DNA from: an uncultured Ruminococcus sp.
GTDB taxonomy: Bacteria > Bacillota > Clostridia > Oscillospirales > Ruminococcaceae
Direction: 5' to 3'
NCBI GenBank assembly: GCA_944388405.1
Contig: CALXIQ010000007.1
Location: forward strand, 1 to 64,000
DNA length: 64,000 bases
A program made the position numbers and the translations under genes. Under the pieces are notes generated by a model, which was not told the DNA's origin, ran no database searches, and was given only the letters and a program-made list of their open reading frames with translations. Positions within the stretch are counted from its first letter, which is position 1, and each line of letters begins with the position of its first letter. Shown here one piece after another: positions 36,120 to 44,571 of this stretch.

Positions 36120-37139
36120 ATGCTAAAAAAATTTTTCTGTATTGCCGCAGCGCTGTGGGCGTTTCAGTTTTGTGAAATACCTTGCTTCGGGGAAAACGTA
36201 TTTCAGGAAATAGAAACCGATGTTCCGCCCCATATACTTTTTCTCGGCGACTCCATAGCTTCGGGATACGGGCTTGAGGGCTATGATAACGGTCGTGAAA
36301 ACTGCCGCTCATATGCAAATATCCTTTCTGAGGAATATGAAGCCCTGCTTCCCGAGGAATGTGGATTTTCAATGACCAATCTGGCAGTCGACGGACAGAA
36401 CTCCTCTGACCTTGCCGAAAGAGTTGTAAGCGGAGAATACGACGATTATCTGAAATCCGCCGACTGTATCGTTATCTCAATAGGCGGAAACGATATGCTT
36501 GACGTTATGTTCGATATAATGAGATCGTCGGGAATAGTAGGTGATTCTTCAAGTTTTGACTTTACGGCGCTTATACAGGGGCTTGCTGATATGTCCCGGA
36601 GCATAGACCTAAACCTTGAAAGCTTTGATGAAAACATTGCCGAAACTGCGGCATATATAAAATCCATCAGCCCGGCTGAAGTTATCGTTCAGACTCTTTA
36701 CAATCCCTTTGAAAGCTTCAACGTCCCTGCCATAAGCGAGCTTTCTGCCCAAAAAATCGACAGGCTCAATGAAATGATAGTTGCTCATTCCTCCGACGCC
36801 GATGGCGGATATACGGTGTGTGACGTAGCATCCGCTTTTGAAGGTAAAGCAAACGAACTGACAAAAATCTCACAGTTTGACGTTCACCCAAACGTGGAGG
36901 GCCACGAAATCATCGCCGACTGCGTAGACAATTCGGTAAGAAGTCACAGGTACAGCTACCTAAAGGCTGCGGAAGCTTCCGTGCCCACAGGCGTTGATAA
37001 CTCTTCCGATACAGCGGGATTGATTATTGTCATGATTTCCGCCGCTGCCGCTTTGATTGTAGGAATAATACTCGGAAGAAAGCTGCGAAAACTGAGCCGA
37101 AATGATGCAGACCCAACAGATGCCGAAAATGACGACTGA
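36120..37139 (+). CDS. Membrane-anchored SGNH/GDSL hydrolase
   Basis: 339 residues. Signal peptide (about 1-23), then a GDSL/SGNH esterase fold: block I ILFLGDSIASGYG (catalytic Ser), block III VISIGGNDML (oxyanion Gly and Asn), and block V FDVHPNVEGHEI (catalytic Asp-His). A C-terminal membrane segment (about 299-317, LIIVMISAAAALIVGIILG) with a basic tail anchors it outside the cell. Likely substrates are acyl or acetyl esters on lipids or cell-wall glycans. AAGGTGAAG precedes the ATG. It is the first gene of a three-gene plus-strand operon. Confidence 0.88.
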   Translation: MLKKFFCIAAALWAFQFCEIPCFGENVFQEIETDVPPHILFLGDSIASGYGLEGYDNGRENCRSYANILSEEYEALLPEECGFSMTNLAVDGQNSSDLAERVVSGEYDDYLKSADCIVISIGGNDMLDVMFDIMRSSGIVGDSSSFDFTALIQGLADMSRSIDLNLESFDENIAETAAYIKSISPAEVIVQTLYNPFESFNVPAISELSAQKIDRLNEMIVAHSSDADGGYTVCDVASAFEGKANELTKISQFDVHPNVEGHEIIADCVDNSVRSHRYSYLKAAEASVPTGVDNSSDTAGLIIVMISAAAALIVGIILGRKLRKLSRNDADPTDAENDD

Positions 37140-37155
37140 CTTATATTTTGTGAAA

Positions 37156-37195
37156 CGGAGGGAAACCATGGCACAAATGTGCCCATGGTAAATTT
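37156..37195 (+). promoter_or_regulatory. Displaced ribosome binding site with hairpin before the NYN gene
   Basis: The only good Shine-Dalgarno (CGGAGGG, 37156-37162) lies 33 nt before the NYN start. Between them, 37166-37188 form a stem (CCAT plus GGCACA with TGTGCC plus ATGG, one bulged C). Folding this stem would leave an effective spacing of about 10 nt. The same stretch also holds a 7-codon open frame. Confidence 0.6.
37168..37191 (+). CDS. Seven-codon upstream open reading frame (MAQMCPW)
   Basis: ATG at 37168 is ideally placed 5 nt after GGAGGG and is followed by six sense codons and TAA. The NYN gene ATG begins 4 nt after this stop, close enough for re-initiation by the same ribosome. 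No homologue can be recognised for so short a peptide; the alternative is that the hairpin at the same place sets the spacing for the main gene. Confidence 0.45.
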   Translation: MAQMCPW

Positions 37196-38404
37196 ATGAA
37201 CGCTTATCTTATAGATTTTGAAAATGTAAAATCAAAAGGCCTTACAGGCATAGAACACTTAGGCGAAAACGACAGGGTAATAATATTCTACAGCGAAAAT
37301 TCCGACACCATAAGCTTTGACATGCACATGAAGGTTATGGCGACCCCAGCCTCTGTGGAATATCTTAAAGTCAGGGTGGGCGGAAAAAACGCCCTTGACT
37401 TTCAGCTATGCTCAATGATGGGCTTTATCGCCGCCAAGGAAATATACAGATTTATTTTTATCATCAGTAATGACAAGGGCTTTGACAAGCTTCACGATTT
37501 CTGGAACGTTTGCAATGTAAACAACACCTCCTGCACCGTGTTCAGAAGTCCTACCATAAAATCCGCAATGCTCAGCAAGGGACTGCTGCGTCACGGTTCG
37601 GTTAAACAGTCGGTTGACGAGCAGACTGACGAGCATGATATCACCGAGGAACAGCCGGAGGAACAGGTTATCGAGCCGACCGAAGCCACAGCAAACGAAA
37701 GCTTTAACCAGCCGACTCCACAGTCTGAAACCGACATTTATTCCGAGGATTCAGCCGACAACTCTGCGGCTGACGATTCCGACCTTGGAGAAACCGGCGA
37801 AAACGATGAAACCGGGCATGAGCCTGAAATGGTTATTACCAAAATTGCGGCCGACGACCGTAAACATAATACCGAGCGGGTTTTGGCGCAGATAAAAAAC
37901 GCCCTGCTTGGAAGCTTCGACTTTGAAATGAGCGACGTGGAAGAAATAATGGAATGTATCGAAAATTCAGAAACAAAAGAGGATTTTCACAATTCCCTCG
38001 CAAAAGTGTTTAAGCAGAACGCTACCGAGCTTTATAAGATACTGCGTCCAAAATATCTCAGGCTTAAAGCTATGCTCAGAAACGAGGAGGATGGCGAACA
38101 AGCCCTTGCCGAAGCAGGCGAGGAAAGCGTATCAGATGCTGTCTCGGCAAACACTGAGGTTTCAGACAGCGACGGCAAAGACGACAACGCTCTTATGAAC
38201 GAAATAAGCCGCCTGCTGAAAAGTCACTGTTCTCAGGAGGAGATCGAAACGGTATGCAGGCTTATAAATGAAACCGACACAAGGCAAAGGCTTTATCTCT
38301 CCATTATAAAGAAATATAAAAAGGACAGAGGCTGCGAAATATATAAATACATCAAGCCCGAATACATGAATCTTATCAAGCTTAAAACGGAGGTTACGGT
38401 ATGA
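37196..38404 (+). CDS. NYN/PIN-like ribonuclease domain protein with duplicated C-terminal module
   Basis: 402 residues. The N-terminal part (about 1-135) is a NYN/PIN fold, with acidic residues in YLIDFENV (D7, E9), GKNALDFQL (D68) and FIISNDKGFDKL (D93, D97) suited to metal-dependent RNA cleavage. An acidic, low-complexity linker (about 140-215, rich in E, D, S and T) follows. Two related helical modules end the protein: about 226-293 and 331-396, each finishing with E-(L/I)-Y-K-x-(L/I)-(R/K)-P-x-Y. I do not recognise this module. The last 4 bases overlap the start of the phosphodiesterase gene. Nuclease activity is inferred from the fold. Confidence 0.8.
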   Translation: MNAYLIDFENVKSKGLTGIEHLGENDRVIIFYSENSDTISFDMHMKVMATPASVEYLKVRVGGKNALDFQLCSMMGFIAAKEIYRFIFIISNDKGFDKLHDFWNVCNVNNTSCTVFRSPTIKSAMLSKGLLRHGSVKQSVDEQTDEHDITEEQPEEQVIEPTEATANESFNQPTPQSETDIYSEDSADNSAADDSDLGETGENDETGHEPEMVITKIAADDRKHNTERVLAQIKNALLGSFDFEMSDVEEIMECIENSETKEDFHNSLAKVFKQNATELYKILRPKYLRLKAMLRNEEDGEQALAEAGEESVSDAVSANTEVSDSDGKDDNALMNEISRLLKSHCSQEEIETVCRLINETDTRQRLYLSIIKKYKKDRGCEIYKYIKPEYMNLIKLKTEVTV

Positions 38405-38916
38405 AACTTATGATAGCGTCGGATATTCACGGCTCGGCATATTATTGCCGCAAGCTGCTGGACGCTTTTGACGAGCACCATGCAGACAGGCTTGTGCTGC
38501 TGGGGGATATTCTTTACCATGGACCAAGGAATCCCCTCCCCCAAGGGCACGACCCCAAGGCGGTAGCCGCTATGCTAAACGATGTTAAGGATAGTCTGCT
38601 TTGCGTAAGAGGCAACTGCGACTGCGAGGTTGACCAGATGGTGCTGGAATTTCCCGTAATGGCGGAATACGCGTGGATATGCGCAGACGGCGTCACGATA
38701 TTTGCCACCCACGGACACAAATTTAATCCCGACAATCCGCCGCCGCTGAAAAAAGGCGACGTTCTGGCAAACGGTCACACTCATATCCCCGTTATAAAAG
38801 ACATGGGAGACTATACTTATATAAACTGCGGCTCTGTAGCTCTCCCAAAGGAAAATTCGCCCCACAGCTATATAATCATGGAAAACGGAACGTTTACCCT
38901 CCATGAACTGAAATAA
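38401..38916 (+). CDS. yfcE: YfcE/MJ0936-family metallophosphoesterase
   Basis: 171 residues. Metal-binding motifs of the calcineurin-like fold are complete: ASDIHGSAYYCRKLL, LVLLGDILYHGPRN, VRGNCDCEVD, THGH and GHTHIPV. Family members hydrolyse phosphodiesters such as bis-p-nitrophenyl phosphate and 2',3'-cyclic nucleotides in vitro. The ATG overlaps the NYN gene stop (ATGA), so the two are translationally coupled. A strong bidirectional terminator follows. The coupling suggests a joint role in nucleic acid or nucleotide processing, which is inference. Confidence 0.9.
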   Translation: MKLMIASDIHGSAYYCRKLLDAFDEHHADRLVLLGDILYHGPRNPLPQGHDPKAVAAMLNDVKDSLLCVRGNCDCEVDQMVLEFPVMAEYAWICADGVTIFATHGHKFNPDNPPPLKKGDVLANGHTHIPVIKDMGDYTYINCGSVALPKENSPHSYIIMENGTFTLHELK

Positions 38917-38936
38917 TATATGCTTTCACGGAATAT

Positions 38937-38986
38937 AAAAAAACAGGCTGTCCCCCGAAATCAATCGGTAGGGCAGCCTGTTTTTT
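38937..38986. terminator. Bidirectional terminator between yfcE and yfhO
   Basis: Long stem AAAACAGGCTG/CAGCCTGTTTT, with an inner CCC/GGG, flanked by A6 and T6 runs. The genes on either side converge here. Confidence 0.9.
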
Positions 38987-38990
38987 CACA

Positions 38991-41573
38991 TTATTCTTCG
39001 CTTACAACACGGTTGGCTTTCCTGCGTTTGTTGATATCAAACGCAGCCATAACTGCACATATCATCAGACCCCAGCCTGAAACCGCCATGCCCTCATGCA
39101 GCATGGGAGCGGTATAGACAATTCTTATGTGATGGCTGCCCTCTGATATGGGGAATCCTATAAACGCTGTGTTTACCTTTTCATAATCCTGGATTTCGCC
39201 ATCCACATATATTTCAAATCCGCTGTCATAAGGCACCGTCAGCTGAAAATACCCGTCGGAGGAACATTCTATACTACCCTCCATTACGTCGCCCTTGGTT
39301 TTTTCCTTGTCAAAAACCAGCTCGTCGTAGATGGGCTGAGGATAATCCATTGTGCAGGCGGTTATTTCGCTTATTTCATACTCCCCTTTTCCGAAAACAA
39401 ATTCCAGCTCGGTAAGGCTTTCGGCGCTTCCGCTTGTAAGGACGTACATAAACACGGTGTTATGATTGTAATACTTCCACTCGGGGTCGGTAAGGGTATT
39501 GGTTATTCCGTTTACCGAAACTTTTATGTCCTTTCGTTTGCCGGTTTTATTATCAGCCTTCATTTCAATAACAAGTATCTTATCCTGCGGAATCTCCTCG
39601 GGAAGCTTTACCATAGTCGAAAAATCAGATGAGCTTTTAATTTCCCAGCCGTCGGGCAGCTCACTTATGTTTTCATTTTCACTTAGCATTATCTCGCCGT
39701 ATTGTGAAACGGTAGACTGATATTTCGATTCCTCCTCCGCCGAATCGGTAACAATACAGTTTACCAGCGCCTCCATTTTCTGAACAGGGCTGAGACTCTG
39801 ATACTCCCTTTCGCTTATCACACGGCTGGTGCTTCGCCCGATGGGAAGGGCGTTGTCGTTTTTATAAAGCGTGAAATCGCCCGCGCTTTCCACCGGCTCA
39901 TATCCGGTTTCGTTACATTCTTCGTCGGTTATAAGGTATTTGTTCCCCATGAAATTCTCAAACAGAATGTTTGACGACCTTGTGGTCAGCGCAGAATTTC
40001 TATACTCGTTTTCATTCTGCATTTCATTAAAATAAAAGCTGTTGTAGCCTTTGTGGTGGAGCGAGGAATATATATACGGGCTGTAATAATCGGTGCTGTA
40101 AACTATGTTTACCGTATCTGACCGATTAACTCCGCAGGAGCTTCTCACTATATTTTCGTCCTGAGAGATAAGCTCCGCAAGCTGTTCAATCTGTTGTGAG
40201 TTTTCATATTCAACTTCACTTTGCAAAACCAGCTTGTCATTAAGATTGAATGAAAGCATTGCCACAAAAGGCATTACCGTTGCCGCCACCCACAAAAACG
40301 CCTTTTTGCGCCACCGACAAAAGCAGACAAAGCAAACGGCAAGCATCAGCACATCAGCCGCCATAAACTCCCACGTGCTTTTCCAGCCGTCGTAAAATAC
40401 TGCGCCCAAAGCGTAAACCAGCAAAAAGACGCCGAATATGATTTTGTAAGACCTTTTCCCCTCGCAAAGCTCCTCATAGCATTGTCCGAGAAGGATTATC
40501 CCCAAAGGAATAAACGGTATCAAAACCTTTGCGTCAAGATACATTGTTCCGTTGAGGGCGTAAACTATTATGGGAAAACAAGAAACTGCCGCCATAGCAA
40601 TCCCAAGCAAGCGTCTTGCTTTATCCTTAGTCAGTATTGCCGCCACAACTCCCAGTATTGCAAAGCAGGAAAGTCCCATGGAATAGGTGGTCATTCCTAT
40701 ATAGTCAAGCTTGAACTGAGGTATAAATTCCGCAAGGTCTATACTTACATTGGTTTTATCCCTGCCCGTGAGAAGCACCGCCATTGTGGGCAAAAGCAGC
40801 ACTCCCGCCAGCATCACCGACACAAACAGATGTCCAGCATAAGCAAAGCCCGCTTTCAGCAAAGCCTTAAGCTTGATTTTATCATTGAGTGAAAGATACC
40901 GATACGCTCCGTAAACCACAAGCACCACCAGCGCCGAAACGCTGAAAAACCAGCTTGACAGGATTATCATAAACGTCCAGAAGATAAGCCCGGCTCTTTT
41001 GCCGCTTTCAAAATACCTGTCGGTTGAGCCTAATGCAAGAATCAGAAACGGCATGTAATTTACAAACATAACATGCCTGTGTCCGTGAAATATAAGCGGA
41101 GTTGCGCACAGAAAAGCTATAGATAAAAGAAACGCCGTGCTGTCTTTAAATTTGGTGCGTATAAACCGATAGAAAAGCAGTATGCTTATTTCGGTGAGGA
41201 TAATGCTTGCCGCCTGAATGTAAGTGGACATTTTAACAAAGGGCAGAAGATAAGATATAAGTATTATCGGCGAATAAAGCCCGTAGTAGGCAAGATAGTA
41301 TATATTCTCCCCTGCCCCCAGATTCGGCGCAAAGCTTGGGAAAAAATCTCCCGTTTCATAAAAAAGCTTTCTGAAATAGTCGGGAATTGCATAATGCTGA
41401 CCGTCCCAGTCTGTATTTGAACCGTAGGCGTATTCAAATCGCATTATAAGCAGCACCACCACAGCAAAAATCACCGTCAGCACCGCTATATGTATTATGT
41501 TTATACGTCCGAATTTCTTGGCGTCGCTCACACTGTTGCTCCTCCGTTTGGTAACATTTTTGCGGTACATCAT
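38991..41573 (-). CDS. YfhO-family polytopic membrane glycosyltransferase-like protein
   Basis: 860 residues. N-terminal half: more than ten membrane segments, with an extracellular loop near the start (NTDWDGQHYAIPDYFRKL) as in YfhO/GT-C proteins. C-terminal half: a large outside domain (about 460-830), then a last membrane segment (MAVSGWGLMICAVMAAF) and basic tail. YfhO homologues are linked to glycosylation of lipoteichoic acid or other envelope polymers. The ATG overlaps the PIG-L stop by one base (TAATG), so they are coupled. The exact sugar acceptor is unknown. Confidence 0.85.
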   Translation of the reverse strand: MMYRKNVTKRRSNSVSDAKKFGRINIIHIAVLTVIFAVVVLLIMRFEYAYGSNTDWDGQHYAIPDYFRKLFYETGDFFPSFAPNLGAGENIYYLAYYGLYSPIILISYLLPFVKMSTYIQAASIILTEISILLFYRFIRTKFKDSTAFLLSIAFLCATPLIFHGHRHVMFVNYMPFLILALGSTDRYFESGKRAGLIFWTFMIILSSWFFSVSALVVLVVYGAYRYLSLNDKIKLKALLKAGFAYAGHLFVSVMLAGVLLLPTMAVLLTGRDKTNVSIDLAEFIPQFKLDYIGMTTYSMGLSCFAILGVVAAILTKDKARRLLGIAMAAVSCFPIIVYALNGTMYLDAKVLIPFIPLGIILLGQCYEELCEGKRSYKIIFGVFLLVYALGAVFYDGWKSTWEFMAADVLMLAVCFVCFCRWRKKAFLWVAATVMPFVAMLSFNLNDKLVLQSEVEYENSQQIEQLAELISQDENIVRSSCGVNRSDTVNIVYSTDYYSPYIYSSLHHKGYNSFYFNEMQNENEYRNSALTTRSSNILFENFMGNKYLITDEECNETGYEPVESAGDFTLYKNDNALPIGRSTSRVISEREYQSLSPVQKMEALVNCIVTDSAEEESKYQSTVSQYGEIMLSENENISELPDGWEIKSSSDFSTMVKLPEEIPQDKILVIEMKADNKTGKRKDIKVSVNGITNTLTDPEWKYYNHNTVFMYVLTSGSAESLTELEFVFGKGEYEISEITACTMDYPQPIYDELVFDKEKTKGDVMEGSIECSSDGYFQLTVPYDSGFEIYVDGEIQDYEKVNTAFIGFPISEGSHHIRIVYTAPMLHEGMAVSGWGLMICAVMAAFDINKRRKANRVVSEE

Positions 41574-42328
41574 TAAACCTCAACCGTCACAACCGACGGT
41601 TTGTACTCCTCCCACATCTCATATTCGTTCATATGACTCAGCTTTTTAATCGTTTTGCTCTGGGATTCGTATAGCTTTTCCAGTTCTTCTTTATAAGCCA
41701 GTTGCTGTGCAGTGATAGGAGTAAGCGCATTTTTTACATCCTCCAGCATTGACTTTTTAAAGTATTTTCCGAAACAATACAGAGTTGAATCAATTTCATC
41801 ATCGTTATATATCTGCGTTACAAAGCTGTGGAGCATTTGATGATGAGCGTGACCGTACTCTCCGTTTTTGTTGTGGGTCACTATCAGCTCCCATTTCTTA
41901 TATTTCATTATTTTTTCAATATCCGACACGATACCGCTGCGCACTCTGGACCAGTCGTCACGCTGTCCTCTGACTTTATCCGGATATTTAAGTATTATAC
42001 CCTCGTTTCCCGACTCTTTCATGACCTTATAAAACTCTTCAGAGCGCTCCTTATCTTTTCCGTTAGTAACGCAAACCACCATATATCCGCCTTCCATAAG
42101 GTGTCCTCCGCCCCACAGCAGCTCGTCATCCGGATGTGCTACTATCATAAGCTTTGAGGCATTATTCACATCCGCAGCTTTGATTTTGTCGTCTGTAAGC
42201 GGCTTTACATCATAGGCGTTATGTATTACCACCTGGATGTAGATACACGACGCTCCGATAAGTAATAGCAATATAATCAAAGCATATATAAAAATACGCT
42301 TTAATATTTTTCTGCGTTTTGTTGTCAT
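41573..42328 (-). CDS. PIG-L family N-acetylglucosamine deacetylase-like protein
   Basis: 251 residues. N-terminal membrane segment (about 13-33), then the zinc-binding PIG-L signature IVAHPDDELLWGGGHL and a second histidine cluster NGEYGHAHHQMLH. Family members deacetylate N-acetylglucosamine linked to lipids or small molecules. Here the membrane anchor and coupling to yfhO suggest an envelope glycolipid or glycopolymer as substrate. Confidence 0.88.
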   Translation of the reverse strand: MTTKRRKILKRIFIYALIILLLLIGASCIYIQVVIHNAYDVKPLTDDKIKAADVNNASKLMIVAHPDDELLWGGGHLMEGGYMVVCVTNGKDKERSEEFYKVMKESGNEGIILKYPDKVRGQRDDWSRVRSGIVSDIEKIMKYKKWELIVTHNKNGEYGHAHHQMLHSFVTQIYNDDEIDSTLYCFGKYFKKSMLEDVKNALTPITAQQLAYKEELEKLYESQSKTIKKLSHMNEYEMWEEYKPSVVTVEV

Positions 42329-42385
42329 ACTGGTATTCCTTTCAAACTCAGTTCTTTTTTACCTCTTTTTATTCTTAAAACAGCA

Positions 42386-42404
42386 GGCGGTATTTTCAAC
42401 CGCC
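42386..42404 (-). terminator. Terminator of galT
   Basis: Stem GGCGGT/ACCGCC, a 7-nt loop and a TGTTTT tract on the minus strand, 8 nt beyond the galT stop. Confidence 0.65.
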
Positions 42405-42411
42405 GGTGAAT

Positions 42412-43908
42412 TTATTTATTTACATATTCTATAAACCTTGAAAAATACTCTCTTCCCTTTTCATTCCTCTTGAATACTCCGGCATGTTCAAGAACCTTTG
42501 CAAAAACAATTCCTATTTCTTTCTGGATAATCTCATTTATATTTTCTCCGGTTATATTATAATTTTTTGAAAATTCCTCTGCCCAGTCCGCATGTTTTGA
42601 AAGTGTTTCATCGCTTCTTAGATCTTCCCCGTTCACAAGTGCCTGCGCAAGTCTGCCCATTTCGTCTTTGAGTCTTGCAGGAAGAACAGCAAGTCCCATT
42701 ACTTCGATAAGCCCGATATTCTCTTTCTTTATATGATGCAACTCAGCGTGAGGGTGATATACTCCAAGAGGATGTTCTTTGGTAGTAATATTGTTTCTCA
42801 GCACCAGATCAAGCTCAAAGCTTCCCTCTCTCATTCTTGCTATGGGAGTAATGGTGTTGTGAGGCTCTCCGTCCGTCTCAGCGAAAATGAACGCTTCTTT
42901 GTCGGTATATCCTCTCCAGCAGGAAAGTATTTTTCCGGCAAGCCTAACAAGCTCAGCTCTGTCTGGCGACGAAATTCTTATTACCGACATAGGCCATTTT
43001 ACTATTCCTGCCTTTACATTTTCAAAACCCTTGAACGTAAGCTCCTTTTCTACGGGAGCCTTTGCCATTGCAAATGTATAGTTTCCCCCTTGGAAATGCT
43101 CGTGAGAAAGAATCGAGCCGCCCACTATGGGCAAATCAGCGTTTGAGCCTACAAAATAGTGGGGAAACTGACCTATAAAATCAAACAGCTTTGAAAACGC
43201 CTCTTCATCGATAACCATCGGCGTGTGCTTTTTGTTAAACACAATACAGTGCTCGTTGTAATAAACGTAGGGAGAATACTGAAATCCCCAGTCCTCGCCG
43301 TTGATTTTAAGGGAAATTACCCGGTGATTCTGCCTTGCGGGAAAATCCACCCTGCCTGCATACCCCTCGCTTTCATAGCAAAGCTGACACTTGGGGTAGC
43401 CAGACTGTTTTGCATTTTTCGCCGCCGCTATGGCTTTTGGGTCTTTTTCGGGCTTTGAAAGGTTTATGGTTATATCAAGGTCGCCGTACTCTGTGGGAGC
43501 AATCCAACGCATATCCTTTTTGATTCTGTAGCGTCTTATGTAATCGCTGTCCTGTGAAAGCTTGTAGAAATAATCGGTTGCCGCCTTTACCGATTCGTTT
43601 GCGCAAAGCTCTCTGAACTTACCGTTCACCTGAGATGGTCTTGGCGTAAGCAAGCCCATAAGCTTGGTATCAAACAAATCTCTGTAGACAATGCTGTCCT
43701 GACACAGCCCCTTTTCACAGGCGTAATCGATAAGCTCCTTTAAAGTTTCCTCAAGATCTATCCCGGAATACTCCTCAGCGGGTTCATCGTATTCGTCCAT
43801 GTCAAGGGCTTCGAGAATACGGTTGATAACAAAAACCCTGTCCTCATCGTCAATAAGCCCTGATTCAATACCGTATGCCGCAAGCTTTTTAATGCTGTCA
43901 TAAATCAT
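42412..43908 (-). CDS. galT: UDP-glucose--hexose-1-phosphate uridylyltransferase, class II
   Basis: Leloir-pathway enzyme that exchanges UDP between glucose-1-phosphate and galactose-1-phosphate. 498 residues from the ATG at 43908 (MIYDSIKKLAAYGIESG), which has GGGAG 8 nt upstream. The long Firmicutes-type form is confirmed by GGSILSHEHFQGGNYTFAM and HPHAELHHIKKENIGLIEVM. The catalytic HxH is present. No galK or galE lies next to it. It has its own promoter, divergent from leuA. Confidence 0.95.
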   Translation of the reverse strand: MIYDSIKKLAAYGIESGLIDDEDRVFVINRILEALDMDEYDEPAEEYSGIDLEETLKELIDYACEKGLCQDSIVYRDLFDTKLMGLLTPRPSQVNGKFRELCANESVKAATDYFYKLSQDSDYIRRYRIKKDMRWIAPTEYGDLDITINLSKPEKDPKAIAAAKNAKQSGYPKCQLCYESEGYAGRVDFPARQNHRVISLKINGEDWGFQYSPYVYYNEHCIVFNKKHTPMVIDEEAFSKLFDFIGQFPHYFVGSNADLPIVGGSILSHEHFQGGNYTFAMAKAPVEKELTFKGFENVKAGIVKWPMSVIRISSPDRAELVRLAGKILSCWRGYTDKEAFIFAETDGEPHNTITPIARMREGSFELDLVLRNNITTKEHPLGVYHPHAELHHIKKENIGLIEVMGLAVLPARLKDEMGRLAQALVNGEDLRSDETLSKHADWAEEFSKNYNITGENINEIIQKEIGIVFAKVLEHAGVFKRNEKGREYFSRFIEYVNK

Positions 43909-44010
43909 ATGCAACGCTCCCTTTTCACAAGAACTGAAATTATCTTTAACGCCGCCCACAAACAAGGCATCAGAGCTGAGTTATTGTGCGGCGATTAATT
44001 TGCCGTATTA

Positions 44011-44039
44011 ATTATACCCCCGTCGATTAGGTTTGTCAA
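44011..44039 (-). promoter_or_regulatory. Promoter of galT
   Basis: Perfect -35 TTGACA (44034-44039), 17-nt spacer, -10 TATAAT (44011-44016) on the minus strand, about 100 nt before the galT start. Confidence 0.88.
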
Positions 44040-44124
44040 CAACGCTAATCTTATGTGTTTCTTAAGATTTTCAAAAGTCATACAGCTGTGTTACACTGCG
44101 ATTGTAAAATAAATATGAACGGGG

Positions 44125-44153
44125 TTGACAAAACCTGATTCGTGTAATATAAT
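44125..44153 (+). promoter_or_regulatory. Promoter of leuA
   Basis: Perfect -35 TTGACA (44125-44130), 17-nt spacer, -10 TATAAT (44148-44153), just before the T-box leader. Confidence 0.88.
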
Positions 44154-44159
44154 AATGAC

Positions 44160-44436
44160 AATATGAATATTTCAAATGCGCTGATGGGAAGAAAAGCATA
44201 TCTTTCAGTTTCAGAGAGCTGCCGTTTGGTGCAAGGCAGTACGGATTTTATGTAATAACTCGTCCCTGAGCAGGTGCGGCGAAAGATTTTATCAAGTAGC
44301 TTCACACGGTAGGCTTCCGTTACAAAGCAGCACATTGTCAGATGTGGCTGAGGCATCATAACGTAAGTTATGTGCGAATTAGAGTGGTAACACGGGTAGA
44401 ATGCTCGTCTCTTGTTTTAAAGAGACGGGCTTTTTT
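44160..44436 (+). promoter_or_regulatory. Leucine T-box riboswitch of leuA
   Basis: The leader has the T-box order: AGAGAGCTG stem I motif (44214-44222), a CUC-like specifier near 44257-44259 (leucine) followed by CCCTGAGC, the T-box GAGTGGTAACACGG near 44382-44395, and an 11-bp terminator (44403-44413 with 44420-44430) plus six T. UGGU in the T-box fits a tRNA with discriminator A, as in tRNA-Leu. Uncharged tRNA-Leu would favour the antiterminator and switch leuA on. The specifier assignment is by eye and supported by the gene that follows. Confidence 0.88.
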
Positions 44437-44461
44437 AGTATCATGAAAGGAGTGGCTGTCC

Positions 44462-44524
44462 ATGAAAGACAACTACGGAAAATGGCTGTTCGACCGACTA
44501 TGTTTTCGGACAGACCGACTTTAA
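44462..44524 (+). CDS. Putative 20-codon leader ORF before leuA
   Basis: ATG with AAAGGAG 9 nt upstream, 20 codons (MKDNYGKWLFDRLCFRTDRL), stop 47 nt before leuA. It is transcribed only when the T-box reads through. It could be a leader peptide, a remnant gene or chance. No homologue is recognised. Confidence 0.3.
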   Translation: MKDNYGKWLFDRLCFRTDRL

Positions 44525-44571
44525 AAACATAATTCTTAAAACACCAACAAACCGTTATAGGAGGAACTTAT

